64,000 nt of DNA, taken from assembly GCF_037440165.1 (NCBI RefSeq), contig NZ_JBBIUQ010000005.1:62001-126000 (forward strand). The letters are read 5' to 3'. A program made the translations under genes and the position numbers. Origin of the DNA: Ignavibacterium sp037440165 (GTDB lineage Bacteria > Bacteroidota > Ignavibacteria > Ignavibacteriales > Ignavibacteriaceae). Shown in pieces: positions 8,626-17,219 of the stretch. Each line of letters starts with the position of its first letter. The first letter of the stretch is position 1. The notes beneath the pieces were generated by a model that ran no database searches, was not told where the DNA came from, and saw nothing but the letters and a program-made list of their open reading frames with translations.

Positions 8626-9457
8626 CGCTTTTACTTCAGAACCATTTAAAGGAAATCCTGCTGCAGTAGTATTTGATAATTCTTTGAATGTTAATGAAAT
8701 GCAATGCATTGCTGCCGAAATGAACCTGTCTGAAACCGCTTTCCTTTCTGATAGTGAAAAAGCTGATTACGATTTAAGATGGTTTACACCTAAATCAGAA
8801 GTTGATCTTTGTGGACACGCTACCATTGCTTCGTTACACTTTCTGTATGAAAAGAATCTGATAAAAGAATATTCACAGATTACATTTAACACTAAATCAG
8901 GAGTTGTTAGTGCCGGTAAACTTGACGAACATTACTTTATGCAGCTTCCGTTTATTAATTTTTCAAAAGCAGAGTTTTCATTAAATAATTTATACGATGC
9001 ATTAGCGATAAATTTTAATCAAATTAAGTATGAAGCTTTCCTCTCTTCGAACAGATACCTCTATATTTCTGTTGATAATTTAAGAACGCTGTTTAATCTT
9101 AAACCTGATTTTATAAGACTTACAGAAATTATTTCATCACAAAATATTTTTTCTGACATTGCTGTTTATACAATGCAAACTGTTGCAAAAGATTCCATTG
9201 CACATTTAAGATTTTTCGCTCCAGTTGAAGGAATTTTAGAAGATCCGGTTACTGGCTCTGCAGCAGGTCCGTTACTTAAGCTGCTTAAAAATCTGAATTT
9301 AATCGAAAATTTCTCTGATGATAAAATTTACAAAATTGAACAAGGTGATATTTTGAACAGAACCGGACGCATAGGTGTCAGTCTTAACGAGTCTAAAAAA
9401 GAATTAAAAATATATGGTAAAGCAGTAACTGTTTTGAAAGGCAGTATTTTAATCTGA
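8594..9457 (+). CDS. PhzF-family isomerase
   Basis: A 287-residue protein of the PhzF / diaminopimelate-epimerase-like fold. It shows DAFTSEPFKGNPAAVV at the start, the catalytic-glutamate region NLSETAFL, DLCGHATIAS, and DPVTGSAAG near the C-terminus. The family isomerises small acids without cofactor. PhzF itself acts in phenazine synthesis, but no phenazine genes are present, so a general metabolic role is more likely. The ATG at 8594 lies inside surE, and the stop shares bases with the next start (TGATG), so three genes are translationally linked. Confidence 0.9.
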   Translation: MPRQIEIFHIDAFTSEPFKGNPAAVVFDNSLNVNEMQCIAAEMNLSETAFLSDSEKADYDLRWFTPKSEVDLCGHATIASLHFLYEKNLIKEYSQITFNTKSGVVSAGKLDEHYFMQLPFINFSKAEFSLNNLYDALAINFNQIKYEAFLSSNRYLYISVDNLRTLFNLKPDFIRLTEIISSQNIFSDIAVYTMQTVAKDSIAHLRFFAPVEGILEDPVTGSAAGPLLKLLKNLNLIENFSDDKIYKIEQGDILNRTGRIGVSLNESKKELKIYGKAVTVLKGSILI

Positions 9458-11601
9458 TGTTCGGTTATGATAAAATAGAAGTCAGCTTATCATTCAGCTG
9501 GATCGTATTTACAATTCTGATAATTGCAGCACTTGCATACTCAATTTTTGTTTATCGTTTTACTCTTCCACCAGTATCGGAACTTAAAAGATGGATTCTC
9601 ACTTTATTCCGGTTTCTTGCTTTATCAGTACTGATTATTGTTTTCTTCGAACCAGTGCTTTCACTTGAAAGAAAAGTTAAAGTTGAACCTGTAAATCTTG
9701 TTTTCGTGGATAACAGTAAATCAATGCAGATTTCCGATGGAACAAAGCGAACAGGAACAATTCTCGCTTTAGTAGATGCGCTGGAAAATTCGGAAATCAG
9801 CAGCAAGTTTATTTATTATTCATTTGGAAATAATGTAAAAGAGCTTGGTGAGAATAAAATTTCTGATAAATTAAAATTCAATGAGAGTGCTACAAATTTT
9901 AGTAAACTGTTTAATCCCGATTTACTCAGTAATAAAAATGTCGCATCTTTCACAATAATTTCTGATGGAGTGATAACCGACGGAGCTTCGCCGGTTTACT
10001 CTGCAGAAAAACTTGGAATTCCGGTTATTGCTGTTGCAATTGGTGACAGCAGTAGAAAGAAAGATCTTTCTATAAAAAATGTTTTGTTTAATGAATATGT
10101 TTACGCAGAAACTCCAACCCATATTTCTGCAACGATACTGAATAATGGATTTGAGGGTCAGATAATTAATGCCGGATTATATGATAGCAATACTTTGATT
10201 GAACAGCAAACGATAAGACTTGATGAAAGCGGAGTAAATTCAATTAACTTCACTTATACACCTCAGCAAAGCGGTGAAAAAAAATTAATCATCCGAATAA
10301 ATAATCTTGTTGGTGAATCGACAAAAGCAAATAATGTTTATCCATTTTATCTGAATGTCCGAAGCAACAAAATAAAAATACTTCTTATTTCTGGAAGTCC
10401 ATCAGCGGATTTGTCATTTATAAAAAATGCTTTGCAGAGAGAAAATAATTTTCAAGTAAATACACTCACGCAAGTCAGTTCATCAAATTTCATTGAGATA
10501 AATCCAAATCAAAAAATTGATAGTGCCGATGTAATTTTTCTTTTATCATTTCCAAACAGACAAACCTCTCAGGAAATTTTTAATCAGATCAAAGAAAAAA
10601 TTCTTAACAAGAACACTCCTTTCTTTTTGATGATCGATAATTCAACAGATATCTCAAAGCTTCAGCAAATTTCTAATGAACTGCCAATCACTGTTAAATC
10701 TTTACGTGGAGATTATCTTAATGCTCAGCTAGATCTGAACACTGATGAGTTAAGTAATCCAGTCATTTCATCCAACATAAATCTTAATGATTGGAATAAT
10801 CTTCCGCCAATTCTTTACTCATCTGGTGATATTTCAGTAAAAGCAGAAAGCAAAGTTCTTAGTTTTATTAAAGTAGATAACAACAGAATTAAACAGCCAT
10901 TAATCGTTTCTAGAAATTTTGCTTCGAAACGAAGCGTTAGTTTTATAGGAAAAGATTTTTGGAAGTGGAAACTCCAGACAGCAACAAAAAATATTCAGCT
11001 TTATGATAATCTTATAATTAATGCTGCAAAATGGCTAAGTGTTACGGATGAACAAAAGCAATTCTCTGTGAAAACTCATCGCAAATTTTATGCAGCAGGT
11101 GATGATATTGAATTCATTGCGGAATTATATGATGAAGCGCTAAATCCAATTAACGAAAGTGAAATAAACTTAAAAGTCAAATCAGCTAATGATGAGCAGG
11201 ATATTACTTTGACCTCGCTTGGTAATGGATTGTATGAAGGCAAAATGAAATTATTAAAATCCGGTGATTATTTATTTATTGCTGAAGCAAAATTAAATGG
11301 CAAAGTTTATAAAAAAGATTCGGGAAGATTTAATGTCGGAGATATTGATATCGAACTTATTGACACGAGAATGAATTATGAATTTCTTAATGAACTTGCA
11401 AATCGCACCGGCGGAGCTTTAATCTTTCCGCAAGAAACAGATTTGATTGTTAATAAAATTAAAGAAAGTATTAACAAAGTTTCTGATGAAAAGATCGTTG
11501 AATCGCAATTCAGATTGTGGTCAAGTGAGTGGATGCTCGTGATAGCAATTTTACTTTTTAGTATCGAATGGTTTATCAGGAAACAATCAGGAATGCTCTA
11601 A
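9457..11601 (+). CDS. Membrane protein with VWA-like and glutamine-amidotransferase-like domains
   Basis: A 714-residue membrane-anchored protein. Two hydrophobic helices lie near the N-terminus (about 12-32 and 45-63). A von Willebrand A-like domain starts near residue 79 with VFVDNSKSM, a DxSxS-type metal site, and FTIISDGVITDGAS. A region around 300-420 (KILLISGSPSADLSFI) looks like the class-I amidotransferase-like fold seen in such proteins, without the catalytic triad. After beta-rich repeats, one helix near the C-terminus (WMLVIAILLFSIEWFI) closes the chain. Most of the protein should face the periplasm. Relatives in Bacteroidota and Planctomycetota are uncharacterised; they resemble the Bat aerotolerance proteins. 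Confidence 0.75.
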   Translation: MFGYDKIEVSLSFSWIVFTILIIAALAYSIFVYRFTLPPVSELKRWILTLFRFLALSVLIIVFFEPVLSLERKVKVEPVNLVFVDNSKSMQISDGTKRTGTILALVDALENSEISSKFIYYSFGNNVKELGENKISDKLKFNESATNFSKLFNPDLLSNKNVASFTIISDGVITDGASPVYSAEKLGIPVIAVAIGDSSRKKDLSIKNVLFNEYVYAETPTHISATILNNGFEGQIINAGLYDSNTLIEQQTIRLDESGVNSINFTYTPQQSGEKKLIIRINNLVGESTKANNVYPFYLNVRSNKIKILLISGSPSADLSFIKNALQRENNFQVNTLTQVSSSNFIEINPNQKIDSADVIFLLSFPNRQTSQEIFNQIKEKILNKNTPFFLMIDNSTDISKLQQISNELPITVKSLRGDYLNAQLDLNTDELSNPVISSNINLNDWNNLPPILYSSGDISVKAESKVLSFIKVDNNRIKQPLIVSRNFASKRSVSFIGKDFWKWKLQTATKNIQLYDNLIINAAKWLSVTDEQKQFSVKTHRKFYAAGDDIEFIAELYDEALNPINESEINLKVKSANDEQDITLTSLGNGLYEGKMKLLKSGDYLFIAEAKLNGKVYKKDSGRFNVGDIDIELIDTRMNYEFLNELANRTGGALIFPQETDLIVNKIKESINKVSDEKIVESQFRLWSSEWMLVIAILLFSIEWFIRKQSGML

Positions 11602-11610
11602 CAATGCATT

Positions 11611-12300
11611 ATGAGTTCGGAATTATTAAATAAAATATTCGATTTTTTTCTTCCTCGAATCTGTCCTGCCTGTAATCAAAAATTAAAATCATTTGAAGAA
11701 TTAGTTTGTGATTCCTGCTTCTCTAAATTAAAACTAACTCCAGAATCACTCATTAAAACCGAATATGAAAATAAATTTGCCTCAAAAAATTTTGTTAGTG
11801 AATTTCATCCGGTATTTGTTTTTGAAGACGGGAACGAAATTCAGCATATTATTCACGCTCTTAAATATAAGAGACAATTCCGAGCCGGAATTTATCTTGG
11901 TAAAATTATTGCACATCAAATAAGTCAAAAGTTAACTGATTGGGAGATTGAATTAATTATTCCAATTCCTTTGCACAGTCTTAAAAAAGCTGCTCGGGGT
12001 TATAATCAATCGGAATTTATTGCAAAAGGATTATCAATTGAAAGCAAAATTCCTTTCAGCACAAAAGCCATTCAAAGAAAAAAATTTACTGAGACTCAAA
12101 CACATCTTTCTGCTTTAGAGAGGCAGCAAAATGTTAAAGATGCGTTCAAGGTTAAAAATAAAAAATTAATTGAGGGTAAAACAATTCTCCTTGTAGATGA
12201 TGTAATAACAACCGGTTCAACGATTTCGGAGTGTGCAAAAGTCTTGCTTGGAAAAGGTGCAAAGCAAATTTATGCTGCTTCTGTGGCAATAGCTGAGTAA
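11611..12300 (+). CDS. comF: ComF-family phosphoribosyltransferase-like protein
   Basis: A 229-residue protein with an N-terminal zinc ribbon (RICPACNQ ... VCDSC) and a C-terminal PRTase domain. That domain carries the PRPP-binding motif ILLVDDVITTGSTISE, preceded by the family stretch KKAARGYNQSE. In naturally competent bacteria ComF helps take single-stranded DNA into the cytoplasm; in others the role is unclear. The gene is last in the plus-strand surE cluster and converges with argS after nine bases; no terminator hairpin is visible. Confidence 0.9.
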   Translation: MSSELLNKIFDFFLPRICPACNQKLKSFEELVCDSCFSKLKLTPESLIKTEYENKFASKNFVSEFHPVFVFEDGNEIQHIIHALKYKRQFRAGIYLGKIIAHQISQKLTDWEIELIIPIPLHSLKKAARGYNQSEFIAKGLSIESKIPFSTKAIQRKKFTETQTHLSALERQQNVKDAFKVKNKKLIEGKTILLVDDVITTGSTISECAKVLLGKGAKQIYAASVAIAE

Positions 12301-12309
12301 ATATAATTT

Positions 12310-13938
12310 CTACATCTGTTCTGGTGCAAAAACGCCAAGAATGCTCAAACCATTTTTAATTACAATCTTCACAGCATTTACTAAAGCTAATCGTGCTTCG
12401 GCAATATTTTTTTCGGAGCCGAGAATTCTTCGGAAAGTATAAAATTTATGAAACAGAGCAGCAAGCTCTTCAAGATATGCGCAAATCCGATGTGTCTCGA
12501 AATTCTCGGCAGCATACAGAACTTCTTCCTTGAATAGGTTTAATTTCTTCAGAAGTTGAATTTCTTCTGGAGAATTCAAAAGATGTAGATTCTGATAATT
12601 TGCTGAAAGATTTTCCTTCGAAACAGTTCTGATGATGGAACAGATTCTTGCGTGAGCATATTGAAGATAGAAAACCGGATTTTCATCAGATTGCTTTTTT
12701 GCAAGTGTTAAATCAAAATTCATGTGCGAAGTTATATTCCGCATATTGAAAAAATATCTTACCACATCTTTGCCAACTTCATCAACCAGTTCATCGAGAG
12801 TTATATAGTTTGCTTTTCGTGTTGACATCTTTACCACTTCGCCGTCTTTGGTAATCGTTACAAACTGATGAATCAACACTTTGACTTTATTGATATCGTA
12901 ACCAAGTGATTTAAGTCCGGCTAAAACATCAGGATAAGTTGCATTATGATCTGAACCAAATAAATCAACTATTAAATCATAACCACGCTGAAATTTTGTA
13001 ATGTGATAAGCAATATCAGGCAATCGGTAAGTTGGTTCACCGGTTGATTTAACTATTACTTTATCCTGTTCTTTACCAAGCTCTGTAAGTTTTAACCAAA
13101 CAGCTCCATCTTTCTCGTAAGAAAGATTTTTTTCATTAAATGTTTTTAAAAGCTGTTCTATTTTAGCTTCTTCGTAAAGTGAATTTTCGTTGAAGAAAAT
13201 TTTATGATTTATATTCAGCTTATTCAAAGATTTTATAATATCCTTGAATATTTCTTTTTCAGCAGTTTGTTTAAAAATTCCCTCAGCATCTTCGTTTTTT
13301 AATTTATCACCATATTCATCGAGCAATAACTGAGCAATATCTTTTATATAATCTCCCTGATAATAATCTTCGGGGAAATTAATTCTCTCGCCAAGTAATT
13401 CCAGATAACGCAATCTCACTGAATCACCCAGAACTCTCATTTGTCTGCCGGCATTATTGAAATAATACTCGCGATCAACATCATACCCAATCCATTCAAG
13501 CAGATTTGCAACAGTGTCACCAACTACCGCATTTCTTCCGTGTCCGACTGTCAGTGGTCCGGTTGGATTTGCAGAGACAAATTCAACATTAGCTTTCTTA
13601 CCTTTGAATTTATTTGAACGACCAAAATTATCCTGCTCAGTAACTATTTCATTTATAATGTTTGAAAAGAAAACCGGATTGAAAAAGAAATTGATAAATC
13701 CAGGTCCGGCAATTTCAACTTTTGTAATGACCTGATTATCAATATCCAAAGAGCTTATGATTAGTTGTGCAATCTCTCGTGGATTTTTTTTCAATCTTTT
13801 TGATAGCAGCATTGCAGCATTTGATGATAAATCGCCATGCTCCTCAGATTTAGGAATATCGAATTGAAGAGAAATTTCTTTCAGTTCCGGAATTTTTTCA
13901 GATGCATTAAGAAATAAATTTAAAAGATATTCTTTCAA
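12310..13938 (-). CDS. argS: Arginyl-tRNA synthetase
   Basis: A class-Ia synthetase of 542 residues that charges tRNA-Arg. The N-terminal Add-1 domain, which binds the tRNA D-loop, precedes the HIGH-type site FVSANPTGPLTVGHGRN. The KMSKS-type loop is VVKMSTRKANYITL, and the DALR anticodon-binding domain ends in LSILGVFAPEQM. The start is a TTG at 13936-13938 that overlaps the rsfS stop (TTGA), so translation is probably coupled. A tRNA-Arg(CCG) gene also lies in this window (35345-35418). Confidence 0.96.
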   Translation of the reverse strand: MKEYLLNLFLNASEKIPELKEISLQFDIPKSEEHGDLSSNAAMLLSKRLKKNPREIAQLIISSLDIDNQVITKVEIAGPGFINFFFNPVFFSNIINEIVTEQDNFGRSNKFKGKKANVEFVSANPTGPLTVGHGRNAVVGDTVANLLEWIGYDVDREYYFNNAGRQMRVLGDSVRLRYLELLGERINFPEDYYQGDYIKDIAQLLLDEYGDKLKNEDAEGIFKQTAEKEIFKDIIKSLNKLNINHKIFFNENSLYEEAKIEQLLKTFNEKNLSYEKDGAVWLKLTELGKEQDKVIVKSTGEPTYRLPDIAYHITKFQRGYDLIVDLFGSDHNATYPDVLAGLKSLGYDINKVKVLIHQFVTITKDGEVVKMSTRKANYITLDELVDEVGKDVVRYFFNMRNITSHMNFDLTLAKKQSDENPVFYLQYAHARICSIIRTVSKENLSANYQNLHLLNSPEEIQLLKKLNLFKEEVLYAAENFETHRICAYLEELAALFHKFYTFRRILGSEKNIAEARLALVNAVKIVIKNGLSILGVFAPEQM

Positions 13939-14378
13939 CTTTTGCTGCTCTTTGTTTTTGTTGTAGTTTTTGATTTGGTAGTTGAGTTTGATTTTATTTT
14001 AACTTCTTTCTGAGGTTCTGACTTTTTTAATGCAGGATCTTCAACTATCCAGCTTGGTGCATCACCCCAAAGTTTTTCAAGGTTATAAAATTCTCTTGCC
14101 TCTTTTCTGAAAACATGCACAACCACATCAACATAATCCAGCAACACCCATTGCAAAGCAGTATAACCTTCTTTGTGCCAGCACTTGATTCCTTCATCGC
14201 GAAGTTTATCGTCAATTTCATCTGCAATTGCTTTAACCTGTGTATCAGAATCAGCTGAACAGATAACAAAATAATCAGCAAAAGTTGCAACATTCTTTAA
14301 ATCAAGAATCTTAACATCATATCCTTTTTTATTGAAAACCAGATTTGCAATTTTCTCAGCAAAATTTTTTGTGTCCAA
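13935..14378 (-). CDS. rsfS: Ribosome silencing factor RsfS
   Basis: RsfS (Iojap family) binds ribosomal protein uL14 and blocks subunit joining when nutrients are short. The DUF143 core covers about residues 1-115 and includes ADYFVICSADSDTQVKA, CWHKEGYTALQWVLLDY and the FYNLEKLWGDA end. A low-complexity tail of Lys, Ser and Thr (about residues 120-147) is an addition to the usual length of about 110-120. The TTG start at 14376-14378 is supported by AAGGAG five bases upstream. Confidence 0.94.
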   Translation of the reverse strand: MDTKNFAEKIANLVFNKKGYDVKILDLKNVATFADYFVICSADSDTQVKAIADEIDDKLRDEGIKCWHKEGYTALQWVLLDYVDVVVHVFRKEAREFYNLEKLWGDAPSWIVEDPALKKSEPQKEVKIKSNSTTKSKTTTKTKSSKS

Positions 14379-14387
14379 TTTAACTCC

Positions 14388-14858
14388 TTATTGGTTTAGA
14401 TAATTATTAAAATCTTTTCCTATTACCAATGTTACATCAAGGTAGTAATTTTTATTAAACTGTTGAATTACATTCTGTTTGTCTATTCCGATAGAATCAG
14501 CTAACGAATAAGCAAATTCCTTATTTCCTGATCTGTCAATTACAAAAGAATTATCAATATCGAATGAAGCGAAGTTGCCGGTTTTAACAACATCAAATTT
14601 TTTAGAACGAAGCAAATCAGTGAATTTATCAGCTAATCCTGCAGTACCACAGGCATTCAACACTTCAACCTGAATAACATGATTTGACTTTTGAGCAAGT
14701 CTTCCCTCTTGAGCAAATAATGGGATTATCTTTAAAGTCAGGATTATCAGGAGAGTTAATGAAACAGCAATAAGCAGAAGATTAATAACAGCAAGAATTT
14801 TTTTTTGGTTTTCTGATTTGCTTGAACTAATTGATTCCTTCTTATCGATTTTAATCAC
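14388..14858 (-). CDS. Membrane-anchored LytR_C domain protein
   Basis: A 156-residue protein with a short charged cytoplasmic head, one membrane helix (about residues 24-48) and an extracytoplasmic LytR C-terminal domain. That domain is marked by VEVLNACGTAGLADKFTDLL and GNFASFDIDNSFVIDRSG. Such domains sit next to rsfS in several phyla; their exact job in the envelope is unknown. The start appears to be GTG (14856-14858), overlapping an AAAGG. It ends nine bases before rsfS, in one operon with argS. Confidence 0.8.
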   Translation of the reverse strand: MIKIDKKESISSSKSENQKKILAVINLLLIAVSLTLLIILTLKIIPLFAQEGRLAQKSNHVIQVEVLNACGTAGLADKFTDLLRSKKFDVVKTGNFASFDIDNSFVIDRSGNKEFAYSLADSIGIDKQNVIQQFNKNYYLDVTLVIGKDFNNYLNQ

Positions 14859-14865
14859 CTTTCAC

Positions 14866-15354
14866 TTAAAATCCGGTAAAGTAATCGTTGTAAAAAGGAT
14901 TGTAATAGCTTCTGTAGCCATTATAAGGATTATTGAAATAGAAAGGCAAACTTCTGTATTGCAAAGTTATTGAAACATCGTCCCAAGGTTTGTAATTAAG
15001 TGCTGCACGACTTATGTAAATACCATTTAAGCTGTTCTGAAAATCTTTACCAAATGTACTATAAGGTGAATTAACAATGCTGGCATCAAGCTGAACATTC
15101 AAATTATCACTGAATCTATACATCATACTGTTAGTATAAACTCCTAACGCAATTCCCTGTCCTGCAAAAGCAGAATAAGACATACTGAAGGAATGCTTCA
15201 TTGAAAAATTTTCACTATTCAGAAAATCAATTAAAAAGTTGTTTGATCTGTTATAAATTCCATCTCTCGGGGTTTCTGTCGGGAAACCGTTATCCTTAAA
15301 CTGTGCAAAGTTTATTGATGAAATTAAAATCAGGATAATTAAAATATTTTTCAT
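14866..15354 (-). CDS. Secreted protein, possible small beta-barrel, function unknown
   Basis: A 162-residue protein with a signal peptide (MKNILIILILISSINFAQ, cleavage after Ala17). Alternating hydrophobic/polar stretches rich in Tyr, Asn and Ser (for example SFSMSYSAFAG, VSITLQYRSLPFYF) suggest outer-membrane beta strands. A tyrosine/proline/asparagine-rich tail ends in phenylalanine, as in many outer-membrane proteins. I do not recognise a family. It heads the minus-strand operon LytR_C-rsfS-argS and has a good promoter about 100 bases upstream. Confidence 0.65.
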   Translation of the reverse strand: MKNILIILILISSINFAQFKDNGFPTETPRDGIYNRSNNFLIDFLNSENFSMKHSFSMSYSAFAGQGIALGVYTNSMMYRFSDNLNVQLDASIVNSPYSTFGKDFQNSLNGIYISRAALNYKPWDDVSITLQYRSLPFYFNNPYNGYRSYYNPFYNDYFTGF

Positions 15355-15453
15355 ATTCTTCTCAATCTTTTTTTTAATTTTAATGTTTTATCCTCTCAAA
15401 ATCAACTGATTACTTTTGCAACCTAACTATCAAATTCAATTAGAATCGCTGTT

Positions 15454-15485
15454 CAAATATAATCACGCCAGAACTTTTACATCAA
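15454..15485 (-). promoter_or_regulatory. Bacteroidota-type promoter for the 15354-12310 operon
   Basis: On the minus strand TTG (15485-15483), 21 spacer bases and TATATTTG (15461-15454) match the -33/-7 pattern TTG...TAnnTTTG used by the Bacteroidota primary sigma factor. Transcription would start near 15449, leaving a leader of about 95 bases before the secreted-protein gene. It is back to back with the trp promoter. Confidence 0.55.
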
Positions 15486-15524
15486 CATTTATGAAATTTA
15501 GACGATTAAATTTTCATTTAGTTA

Positions 15525-15554
15525 TTGACAATTAAAAAAACTTTTTTAGTTTTG
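15525..15554 (+). promoter_or_regulatory. trp operon promoter (Bacteroidota type)
   Basis: TTG (15525-15527, inside TTGACA), a 19-base spacer and TAGTTTTG (15547-15554) fit the TTG-N19..21-TAnnTTTG consensus exactly. The start site would fall near 15558-15561, only about 6-9 bases before the leader-peptide ATG, so the leader is translated from a nearly leaderless mRNA. No ribosome-binding site precedes it. Confidence 0.65.
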
Positions 15555-15566
15555 TACACAGAATTT

Positions 15567-15644
15567 ATGAAACACTATACTGAGTCATATCGTTATCTCT
15601 ATCAGAAGCCAATATTGAATTGGTGGTGGTGGAGTGTTTTGTAA
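15567..15644 (+). CDS. trpL: trp operon leader peptide with four consecutive Trp codons
   Basis: A 25-codon reading frame, ATG to TAA, encodes a peptide whose residues 19-22 are Trp-Trp-Trp-Trp (TGG x4 at 15621-15632), three codons before the stop. A run of four Trp codons in so short a frame, directly upstream of a hairpin terminator and trpE, is the hallmark of ribosome-mediated attenuation. The peptide also holds four tyrosines (residues 4, 8, 10 and 12), which may make it sensitive to general aromatic starvation. It ends 99 bases before trpE. Confidence 0.88.
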   Translation: MKHYTESYRYLYQKPILNWWWWSVL

Positions 15645-15714
15645 CGATTTAACTCAGTGAATTAGAGAAATAAAATTTTTGATTAACCCTTCTCATCACT
15701 GAGAAGGGTTTTTT
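15579..15714 (+). promoter_or_regulatory. trp attenuator: mutually exclusive RNA hairpins
   Basis: Three alternative pairings are visible. Segment 1:2: ACTGAGT (15579-15585) with ACTCAGT (15652-15658), extended by ATCGTT (15589-15594) with AACGAT (15643-15648). Segment 2:3 (antiterminator): CTCAGTGA (15653-15660) with TCACTGAG (15696-15703). Segment 3:4 (terminator): 15685-15694 with 15701-15710. A ribosome stalled on the Trp codons (15621-15632) blocks segment 1:2 and leaves 15653-15660 free to form 2:3, so transcription continues. A ribosome that reaches the stop codon covers segment 2, so 3:4 forms and transcription ends. Confidence 0.85.
15685..15714 (+). terminator. Attenuator (intrinsic terminator) of the trp operon
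   Basis: A perfect 10-base-pair stem, AACCCTTCTC / GAGAAGGGTT, with loop ATCACT, is followed by six T residues (15709-15714). It is 30 bases before the trpE start. It overlaps the antiterminator arm, so the two cannot form together. Confidence 0.92.
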
Positions 15715-15743
15715 GTTATAAATAATTCTAATTACAACACTGT

Positions 15744-17219
15744 ATGGATTTTGAAAGATTTAAAGAGTTATCAACTGAATATAATCTCATTCCTGTTTTT
15801 GAGATTATCACAGCTGATTTGCTTACACCAGTGCTTGCGTATGCAAAACTCAGAAAAAAAGGTGTGCAAAGCTTTTTACTTGAATCAGTTCAGGGTTCTC
15901 TGAGTATGGCAAGATATTCATTCATAGGCATAGACCCTGAAAAAATTATTCTCAATAAAAAAAATAAAATCTTTGAAATGAACGGAAAGCAATCCACTGA
16001 ATCTATCGGAAATATTTTTGAGCGGTTAAAGCAAGAAACTGAGCAAATAAAACAAGCTCATTTGACAGAATTACCACAGTTTACCGGAGGTTTGGTTGGG
16101 TTTTTAGGATACGAAAATATTTCACTTATTGAGCCGGTAGTTCACTTTGATTATCCGCAAAAATTTAAATATGATTCTAACTTTGGAGTTTATAAAACAA
16201 TTATTGCATTCGATCATTATAAACATCAGATTATTCTAATAACAAACACATCCGTTAGTCCCCAAAGCTACCTCGAACTGATTTATGAGAAAGCTAAAAA
16301 GCATCTTAAAAACCTTAAAAGAGTTTTGTTAAATGATTCAATAAAAATTGACTCGTTTAAACTTTTAAAAAATACAGAGCTTGAGTTTGATAATAAACTA
16401 TTCTTTGAAGTTGTTGAAAGAAGTAAAGAGGAAATCCGTGCCGGTGAAATTTTTCAGATTGTTCTTTCAAAAAGATTTTCAAGCAAATATGATGGAGATT
16501 TGATAAATGTCTATCGTGCATTAAGAATTATAAATCCATCACCATATATGTATTTTCTGGAAAACGCTGATGGATTTTCTATTGCAGGAACTTCACCTGA
16601 AGATTTGCTGAGAATAAAAAATAGAAAAGTAACTGTACTTCCAATTGCAGGAACAAGAAGAAGAGGAAAAGACGAACAAGAAGATATTAAACTGGAAGAG
16701 AATCTACTTAACGATCCAAAAGAACTCGCTGAACATACAATGCTGGTTGATCTCGGAAGAAATGACCTTGGCCGTGTTTGTAAATACGGGACTGTTGAAG
16801 TAACTGAATTTATGAAAATACAAAGGTATTCTCATGTAATGCATATTGTCTCAAAGGTTGAAGGCGAATTAAAAGATGAAATTCATCCGATTGATGCCTT
16901 AAAATCCTGCTTCCCTGCAGGAACAGTTAGTGGAGCACCTAAAATCCGTGCGATGCAGCTAATCAGCAAGTTTGAGTATGAAGAACGAAATCTTTACGCC
17001 GGTGCAGTTGGTTATATTGATTTCTCCGGAAACCTGGATATGTGCATAGCGATAAGAACATTGTTTGCAGAAAGCGGAAAAATTTATTGGCAGTCGGGTG
17101 CCGGAATTGTTGCTGACAGTATTCCGGAAAAAGAAGCACTCGAAATAAAAAATAAATCAGCGGTAATGTTAAACGCATTAAAATATGCAGAGGTTATAGA
17201 TGAAAATTCTGGTGATTGA
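15744..17219 (+). CDS. trpE: Anthranilate synthase component I
   Basis: TrpE makes anthranilate from chorismate with ammonia supplied by TrpG, the first committed step to tryptophan. It has 491 residues. The N-terminal domain carries the LLES motif (residues 45-48) that binds feedback-inhibiting tryptophan in known enzymes. The catalytic chorismate-binding domain has IAGTSPEDLLR, PIAGTRRRGKDEQED, DLGRNDLGRVCKYG, SCFPAGTVSGAPKIRAM and GAVGYID. It is the first structural gene after the attenuator. The end overlaps trpG by 20 bases. Confidence 0.97.
   Translation: MDFERFKELSTEYNLIPVFEIITADLLTPVLAYAKLRKKGVQSFLLESVQGSLSMARYSFIGIDPEKIILNKKNKIFEMNGKQSTESIGNIFERLKQETEQIKQAHLTELPQFTGGLVGFLGYENISLIEPVVHFDYPQKFKYDSNFGVYKTIIAFDHYKHQIILITNTSVSPQSYLELIYEKAKKHLKNLKRVLLNDSIKIDSFKLLKNTELEFDNKLFFEVVERSKEEIRAGEIFQIVLSKRFSSKYDGDLINVYRALRIINPSPYMYFLENADGFSIAGTSPEDLLRIKNRKVTVLPIAGTRRRGKDEQEDIKLEENLLNDPKELAEHTMLVDLGRNDLGRVCKYGTVEVTEFMKIQRYSHVMHIVSKVEGELKDEIHPIDALKSCFPAGTVSGAPKIRAMQLISKFEYEERNLYAGAVGYIDFSGNLDMCIAIRTLFAESGKIYWQSGAGIVADSIPEKEALEIKNKSAVMLNALKYAEVIDENSGD

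Noticed and set aside
8594..9457. Phenazine biosynthesis cluster
   Set aside because: Only a PhzF-family protein is present, and this family is widespread outside phenazine producers.
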